64,000 bases of DNA from Parvibaculum sp040216885 (GTDB taxonomy: Bacteria > Pseudomonadota > Alphaproteobacteria > Parvibaculales > Parvibaculaceae): positions 1-64,000 of the forward strand of contig JAVJOG010000015.1 in assembly GCA_040216885.1 (NCBI GenBank). The letters run 5' to 3'. Both the position numbers and the translations under genes were made by a program. Positions 60,104-64,000 of the stretch are shown in pieces. Position 1 is the stretch's first letter. Each line of letters starts with the position of its first letter. The notes beneath the pieces are model-generated. The model did no database searches. It saw only the letters and a list, made by a program, of their open reading frames with translations, and was not told the DNA's origin.

Positions 60104-60139
60104 AAAAAGGCCGGAATCCCGAGGGTTCCGGCCTTTTTT
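60104..60139 (+). terminator. Intrinsic terminator after the SYLF gene
   Basis: AAAAAGGCCGGAA, 9-base loop, TTCCGGCC followed by T6, 18 bases after the stop codon. Confidence 0.92.
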
Positions 60140-60286
60140 GCGCGCTCTTCACAATTTGGGGGGCCCGCATCATTCCGCTTTCATTGACCGCTTTTTCGCC
60201 CTATATAACGCCCTCAATCCAACTCTTCGATGGACAGGAAAAGCGGTTTATCCGGCGGGCTCGCCGGGTGGACCAGAGGAAGCAAC

Positions 60287-61024
60287 ATGATTCAGCCCCT
60301 TATGCCCAAGGCGACGGCCGTCTGGCTCGTCGAGAACACCGCGCTGACCTTCGATCAGGTGGCCGATTTCTGCGGTTTGCATGTGCTTGAGGTGAAGGGC
60401 ATCGCCGACGGCGACGTGGCGCAGGGGATCAAGGGCATGGACCCGGTGGTGTCCGGCCAGTTGACGCGCGCCGAGATCGAGCGCTGCCAGCAGGACCCGG
60501 ATGCGCGCCTGCAAACCGCTGAAAGCAAATACAAAATCCCGCCGATCCCGACGCGCAAGGGCCCGCGCTACACGCCCGTTTCGCGCCGCCAGGACCGCCC
60601 GGACGCGATCGCCTGGCTGCTGCGCAACCACCCGGAACTGCCGGACTCGCAGGTCGCCAAGCTCGTCGGCACCACCAAGCCGACGATCCAGAGCGTGCGC
60701 GACCGCAGCCACTGGAACGCGCCCAACATCAAGCCGGTCGATCCCGTAACCCTCGGTCTTTGCACGCAAATCGAGCTCGACGCGGCGGTGCAGAAGGCCG
60801 CCCGCAAGGCTGAACGCGAACGCAAGAAGGCCAACAAGGCCGCCGGCATCACCGAAACGCTGCTGCCGGCAAGCGAAACCGCGCCCCAGCCCGCCGAACC
60901 GCTGCACGCGACCATCGCAGCGCCGGAAAAGAAGCCGGAAGACGAGGAACGCAAGAGCTATGACGCCGACAGCGTTTTCGCGAAGCTGAAAGACGTCAAG
61001 ATCGAGGAGGACGGCGAGGCGTAA
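60287..61024 (+). CDS. trcR: TrcR homologue (DUF1013), cell-cycle transcriptional regulator
   Basis: 245-residue protein of a family found almost only in alphaproteobacteria and annotated as the cell-cycle regulator TrcR. The diagnostic N-terminus PLMPKATAVWLVENTALTFDQVADFCGLH is present, followed by a central basic region (GPRYTPVSRRQDRPDAIAWLLRNHPEL) and QVAKLVGTTKPTIQSVRDRSHWN, which resembles a helix-turn-helix. A charged Lys/Glu-rich tail ends the protein. ATG 60287 has AGAGGAAG upstream. It lies within about 3 kb of rcdA. Confidence 0.85.
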   Translation: MIQPLMPKATAVWLVENTALTFDQVADFCGLHVLEVKGIADGDVAQGIKGMDPVVSGQLTRAEIERCQQDPDARLQTAESKYKIPPIPTRKGPRYTPVSRRQDRPDAIAWLLRNHPELPDSQVAKLVGTTKPTIQSVRDRSHWNAPNIKPVDPVTLGLCTQIELDAAVQKAARKAERERKKANKAAGITETLLPASETAPQPAEPLHATIAAPEKKPEDEERKSYDADSVFAKLKDVKIEEDGEA

Positions 61025-61034
61025 TCCCCGCTTT

Positions 61035-61128
61035 CTGTCATCGAACTGTCACAAATGAAAAGGCGCGGTTTTCCGCGCCTTTTTGTTTTTCGCCCGCGGC
61101 TGTCATCGAACTGTCAAAAAACTGTCAC
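61035..61128 (+). promoter_or_regulatory. Pho-box-like arrays (two)
   Basis: Seen: CTGTCAT-CGAA-CTGTCAC at 61035-61052, and at 61100-61128 three 7-mers, CTGTCAT, CTGTCAA and CTGTCAC, spaced 11 bp apart. The 17-mer CTGTCATCGAACTGTCA occurs identically in both. It matches the PhoB consensus (two CTGTCAT-type direct repeats with an 11-bp period). Both lie just downstream of trcR, before the convergent dehydrogenase gene, so what they would control is unclear. Confidence 0.55.
61058..61085 (+). terminator. Intrinsic terminator after trcR
   Basis: AAAAGGCGCGG - TTTT - CCGCGCC followed by TTTTTG, 34 bases after the trcR stop. Confidence 0.9.
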
Positions 61129-61165
61129 AAACATCCGGATTTTTGATCCGCCTACGGACGATAAT

Positions 61166-61320
61166 CGGGGATAAAAATAATTTATCCCCGGTTTTGAGGC
61201 CCGCGATGGAGACGCGCGGAACATTTTGCGTTTTTGCGGGGTGCGGCTTGCGAGCCGGGGATAAGTCGCACGGCGGCGTCACGTCCGACGATACCGGGGA
61301 TAAGTGAAGTTATCCCCGGT
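61166..61320. repeat. Cluster of five CGGGGATAA / TTATCCCCG decamers
   Basis: Seen: CGGGGATAAA-N5-TTTATCCCCG (61166-61190, perfect), a lone CCGGGGATAA at 61255-61264, and ACCGGGGATAA-GTGAAG-TTATCCCCGGT (61293-61320, 11-bp arms). All five share TTATCCCCGG or its complement. The bases recall DnaA boxes (TTATCCACA) but differ at two positions. The stretch 61086-61339 has no CDS and lies between convergent genes. Confidence 0.7.
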
Positions 61321-61339
61321 TTGCGGGCCGCGCCCTCCC

Positions 61340-62170
61340 CTACTTCTTCTTCTCCTCGTCCTTCGCCTTCACCGGCGGCTGGGCGAGGTAGTTGAGGGAG
61401 AGGCGGCCGCCATCGGCATAGATGGTCTGGCCGGTCATGTAGCTGGCGGCGTCCGACGCAAGGAAGACCGCGATGGAGGCGATTTCCTCCGGCCGGCCGA
61501 TGCGGCCCAGGGGCGTGCGCGACATCATGACTTTCTGCGCGCGCTCGTCGCTGTTGACGGCGGCGGCCATCGGCGTCGCGATGGTGCCGGGGCCGACCGC
61601 GTTGACGCGGATGCCGTAGGGCGCCAGCGACAGCGCCATCGCTTCGGTAAGCTGCTTGACGCCGCCTTTCGACGCGACATAGGCGGTCTGGTCGGCAATC
61701 GCGAGAACGGCATTGATCGACGACATGTTGACGATGACGCCGGGCGGATGGCCATCCTCGATCTGCTTGACCATCTGCTGCGCGACCGCCTGGCCGATCA
61801 GGAACTGGCCCTTGAGATTGATGCGGATGACACGATCGAACTCTTCTTCTTCGAGCGTCAGGAAACTGGCGCCGGGCGAAACGACGCCGGCATTGTTGAC
61901 GAGAATGTCGACGCGCTCGAAGGAATCCGTCGTCGCGCAGACGACATTGCGCACGTCGAGCCGCTCGCCGACATCGCAATGCCGGAAGCGCGCCTCGCCG
62001 CCGCGGTCGGCGATTTCGGCGGCAACCGCCTCGCCCGCGTCCTCGTCGACATCGCACAGCATCACCTTCGCGCCCTGATCGGCAAAGGCATGCGCCACCG
62101 CGCGCCCGATGCCGCTCGCGCCGCCGGTGACGATCGCAACCTTGCCTTTGAGAGTTTCGCCTGCGGCCAT
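61340..62170 (-). CDS. SDR family NAD(P)-dependent oxidoreductase
   Basis: 276-residue classical short-chain dehydrogenase: the coenzyme motif TGGASGIGRAVA near the start, NNAG (VDILVNNAGVVSPG), the catalytic Ser in VNMSSINAVLA, and Tyr-x-x-x-Lys in AYVASKGG. The C-terminal tail is short and lysine-rich. Substrate unknown. It lies 3' to 3' with trcR; upstream is a 277-bp region containing a dispersed-type palindrome. Confidence 0.85.
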   Translation of the reverse strand: MAAGETLKGKVAIVTGGASGIGRAVAHAFADQGAKVMLCDVDEDAGEAVAAEIADRGGEARFRHCDVGERLDVRNVVCATTDSFERVDILVNNAGVVSPGASFLTLEEEEFDRVIRINLKGQFLIGQAVAQQMVKQIEDGHPPGVIVNMSSINAVLAIADQTAYVASKGGVKQLTEAMALSLAPYGIRVNAVGPGTIATPMAAAVNSDERAQKVMMSRTPLGRIGRPEEIASIAVFLASDAASYMTGQTIYADGGRLSLNYLAQPPVKAKDEEKKK

Positions 62171-62377
62171 GGACTTACTCCGGGTTTCGAAGTGGGGAGG
62201 TATAGCATCTGGAGGGTGTGAGGGGGAGGGGCAAGGGGGATTGACGGTGAAGCATCACGCTGCCTGAACCCGACACACAAGTGTCACCCCGGTATTTGTT
62301 GCACCTTCGTTGCCCACATATCTCCCCCACTCGTCTTTGCCGGGCTTGATCAGGGTACATCCATGAACAAGAATACT

Positions 62378-62407
62378 GTGTCACCCCGGCTTTCGCCGGG
62401 GTGACAC
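62378..62407. repeat. Perfect palindrome GTGTCACCCCGGC downstream of the acyl-CoA synthetase
   Basis: Seen: GTGTCACCCCGGC - TTTC - GCCGGGGTGACAC, a perfect 13-bp stem. A partial copy, GTGTCACCCCGGT, lies at 62280-62292. No T-run follows. Such GTCACCCCGGC palindromes resemble REP-type dispersed elements; that these are dispersed is inference. The rest of 62171-62447 has no CDS. Confidence 0.6.
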
Positions 62408-62447
62408 TGAGTTTTTGTTGAGCGCATCGAAAAAATCCGCCCCTCTC

Positions 62448-64000
62448 CTACCTTCCCAGCCCCGCCTTCAGCACCGCTTCGATTTCGCCGAGCACGGCGG
62501 GGTCGTCGATGGTGGCGGGGGTGTCCCATTTTTCGCCGTCGGCGATCTTGCGCATCGTGCCGCGCAGCACCTTGCCGGAGCGGGTTTTCGGCAGGCGCTG
62601 CACGATCATCGCGGTCTTGAAGGCGGCGACGGGACCGATCCGTTCACGGATGAGTGCGACCGCCTCACGTTCGATGTCGGCGGCGGGACGCGCGACGCCG
62701 GCATTGAGGACGAGGAAGCCGACCGGCACCTGGCCCTTCATGGGGTCCGCGATGCCGATGACCGCGCATTCGGCGACATCGGGATGCGCGGCCAGCACTT
62801 CCTCCATGCCGCCGGTCGACAAGCGATGACCGGCGACATTGATGATGTCGTCGGTGCGGCTCATCACGTAGAGATAGCCGTCCTCATCGAGGAAGCCCGC
62901 GTCTGCCGTCTTGTAGTAGCCCGGAAACTCGCTGAGGTAGCTCTCGCGGAAGCCCTGTTCGTTCTGCCACAGCGTCGGCAGGCAGCCCGGCGGCAGCGGC
63001 AGCTTGACGACGATGGCGCCGGTCGTGTTGGGGCCGACCTGTTTGCAGGCCTCGTCCACCACATGAATTTCATAGCCGGGCAGCGGCACGGAGGGCGAAC
63101 CGTATTTGACCGGCAGCCGCTCGATGCCCATCGGGTTTGAAACCATCGGCCAGCCGCTCTCGGTCTGCCACCAGTGATCGATGACCGGGCGGCCCGAAAG
63201 CGCCTTTTCGGCCCACTGGATCGTGTCGGGATCGGCGCGCTCGCCGGCGAGATAAAGCACCTCGAATTTCGTGAGGTCGTATTTCGAGACGAGTTCGGCC
63301 TGCGGGTCTTCCTTGCGGATGGCACGGAAGGCGGTGGGCGCGGTGAACATCGCCTTGACGCCATGCTCGGCAATGATGCGCCAATAGGTGCCGGCATCGG
63401 GCGTGCCGACGGGCTTGCCCTCGAAGAGGATCGTCGTGCAGCCATGCACCAGCGGCCCGTAGACGATGTAGCTGTGCCCGACAACCCAGCCGACATCGGA
63501 AGCGGCCCAGAAGGTGTCGCCGGGGTCGATGTCGTAGACGTTTTTCATCGACCATTTCAGCGCCACCATATGGCCGCCATTGTCGCGCACCACGCCTTTC
63601 GGCTTGCCGGTGGTGCCCGAGGTGTAGAGCACGTAAAGCGGATCGGTGGCGGCGACGGAGACGCAGTCGGGCCGCGCATCGGCGGCGGCGGCCTTGTCCA
63701 TCTCGTCCTTCCAGTCGAAATCGCGGCCCGCGACGAGCGTTGCCTTCTCCATTTCGCGCTGGAAGACGATCGTGGCCGAAACCTTGTGCGCGCTCATCTC
63801 GATCGCCTTGTCCATCAGCGGCTTGTAGGCGATGACCCGGCCGGGCTCGAGCCCGCAGGAGGCCGAGACGATCAGCTTCGGCGTCGCATCGTCGATGCGG
63901 GTTGCCAATTCCTTCGGCGCGAAGCCGCCAAAGACGACGGAGTGGATCGCGCCGAGCCGCGCGCAGGCGAGCATCGCGACGGCGGCCTGCGGCACCATCG
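62448..64000 (-). CDS. prpE: Propionyl-CoA synthetase / acyl-CoA synthetase (PrpE/ACSS3-like), 5' end outside the window
   Basis: Partial gene: about 517 C-terminal codons are visible and the start lies beyond position 64000. Motifs of the AMP-forming acyl-CoA synthetase family: YVLYTSGTTGKPKGV (P-loop), DVGWVVGHSYIVYGPL, WWQTESGWPM, and the C-terminal SRTDDIINVAGHRLSTGGMEE with the acyl-adenylate hinge and the RSGKVLRGTMR lysine segment. The PLPPGCLPTLWQNE loop favours propionyl-type (PrpE/ACSS3) over acetyl-type enzymes, with moderate certainty. It activates short-chain acids with CoA. Confidence 0.85.
   Translation of the reverse strand, partial: MVPQAAVAMLACARLGAIHSVVFGGFAPKELATRIDDATPKLIVSASCGLEPGRVIAYKPLMDKAIEMSAHKVSATIVFQREMEKATLVAGRDFDWKDEMDKAAAADARPDCVSVAATDPLYVLYTSGTTGKPKGVVRDNGGHMVALKWSMKNVYDIDPGDTFWAASDVGWVVGHSYIVYGPLVHGCTTILFEGKPVGTPDAGTYWRIIAEHGVKAMFTAPTAFRAIRKEDPQAELVSKYDLTKFEVLYLAGERADPDTIQWAEKALSGRPVIDHWWQTESGWPMVSNPMGIERLPVKYGSPSVPLPGYEIHVVDEACKQVGPNTTGAIVVKLPLPPGCLPTLWQNEQGFRESYLSEFPGYYKTADAGFLDEDGYLYVMSRTDDIINVAGHRLSTGGMEEVLAAHPDVAECAVIGIADPMKGQVPVGFLVLNAGVARPAADIEREAVALIRERIGPVAAFKTAMIVQRLPKTRSGKVLRGTMRKIADGEKWDTPATIDDPAVLGEIEAVLKAGLGR

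Noticed and set aside
61206..61307. A 33-codon plus-strand frame after the Pho-box arrays
   Set aside because: Very short, spans the decamer repeats and has no ribosome site; a repeat-derived artefact is more likely.
61166..61320. Replication origin from DnaA-like boxes
   Set aside because: The repeated element is TTATCCCCGG, not TTATCCACA; no dnaA, dnaN or AT-rich unwinding region is near.

Overview
The window is GC-rich, tightly packed bacterial chromosome. Gene content and order point to an alphaproteobacterium of the Rhizobiales-like kind: the ruvCAB-ybgC-tolQRAB-pal-cpoB-tilS-ftsH-folP-glmM block, an RcdA (DUF1465) homologue, a TrcR (DUF1013) homologue, DUF1192 and DUF4164 proteins, and a zapA / 6S RNA / 5-formyl-THF cyclo-ligase neighbourhood. 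Two CYP153-type alkane hydroxylases would fit a hydrocarbon degrader such as Parvibaculum; that genus name is only an inference. No tRNA, rRNA, CRISPR array, insertion sequence or prophage was seen.

Layout. 0.2-10 kb: rpoH, msrA, a uracil-DNA glycosylase behind a TPP-riboswitch-controlled thiC, a nitronate monooxygenase, two MAPEG proteins, purA, then pirin, OsmC and pentapeptide-repeat genes. 10-18 kb: a PAS-type protein followed by the remnant of a second copy, serC-serA, an EamA transporter, a phzF / MocR divergent pair with putative operator sites, and thiD. 18-38 kb (mostly minus strand): the cell-envelope block from ruvC to glmM. Between ftsH and folP it is interrupted by a 4.9-kb island holding tetR, two CYP153-ferredoxin modules and aqpZ. 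ftsH itself is split by a one-base frameshift. 38-42 kb: yebC, a probable noncoding RNA, a glycosyltransferase, ymdB, the folate cyclo-ligase, 6S RNA, zapA and a DUF4164 coiled-coil protein. 42-51 kb (plus strand): tkt-gap-pgk-fba (class I), thiE, a Sel1-repeat protein, efp and suhB. 51-57 kb: an OmpA-like protein with a MotA/MotB-like pair, a paraoxonase-like lactonase/arylesterase with the complete PON1 active-site set, an ABC exporter and rpmE. 57-61 kb: cell-cycle genes (rcdA, trcR), a strong small-RNA candidate upstream of rcdA, a quinone oxidoreductase and a SYLF-domain protein. 61-64 kb: an intergenic region rich in repeats and Pho-box-like arrays, an SDR dehydrogenase and the 3' part of a propionyl-CoA synthetase that runs off the window.

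How the genes work together. ThiC, ThiD and ThiE cover much of thiamine synthesis. SerC and SerA give two steps of serine synthesis. Tkt, Gap, Pgk and Fba form a central-carbon operon. TolQRAB-Pal-CpoB-YbgC form the envelope constriction machine. The P450 island probably oxidises hydrophobic alkyl substrates: each P450 has its own 2Fe-2S ferredoxin, the ferredoxin reductase must lie elsewhere, and the divergent TetR probably controls it through two copies of ATTGA-N8-TCAAT. All product calls come from reading translated sequence and motifs; no database search was run.
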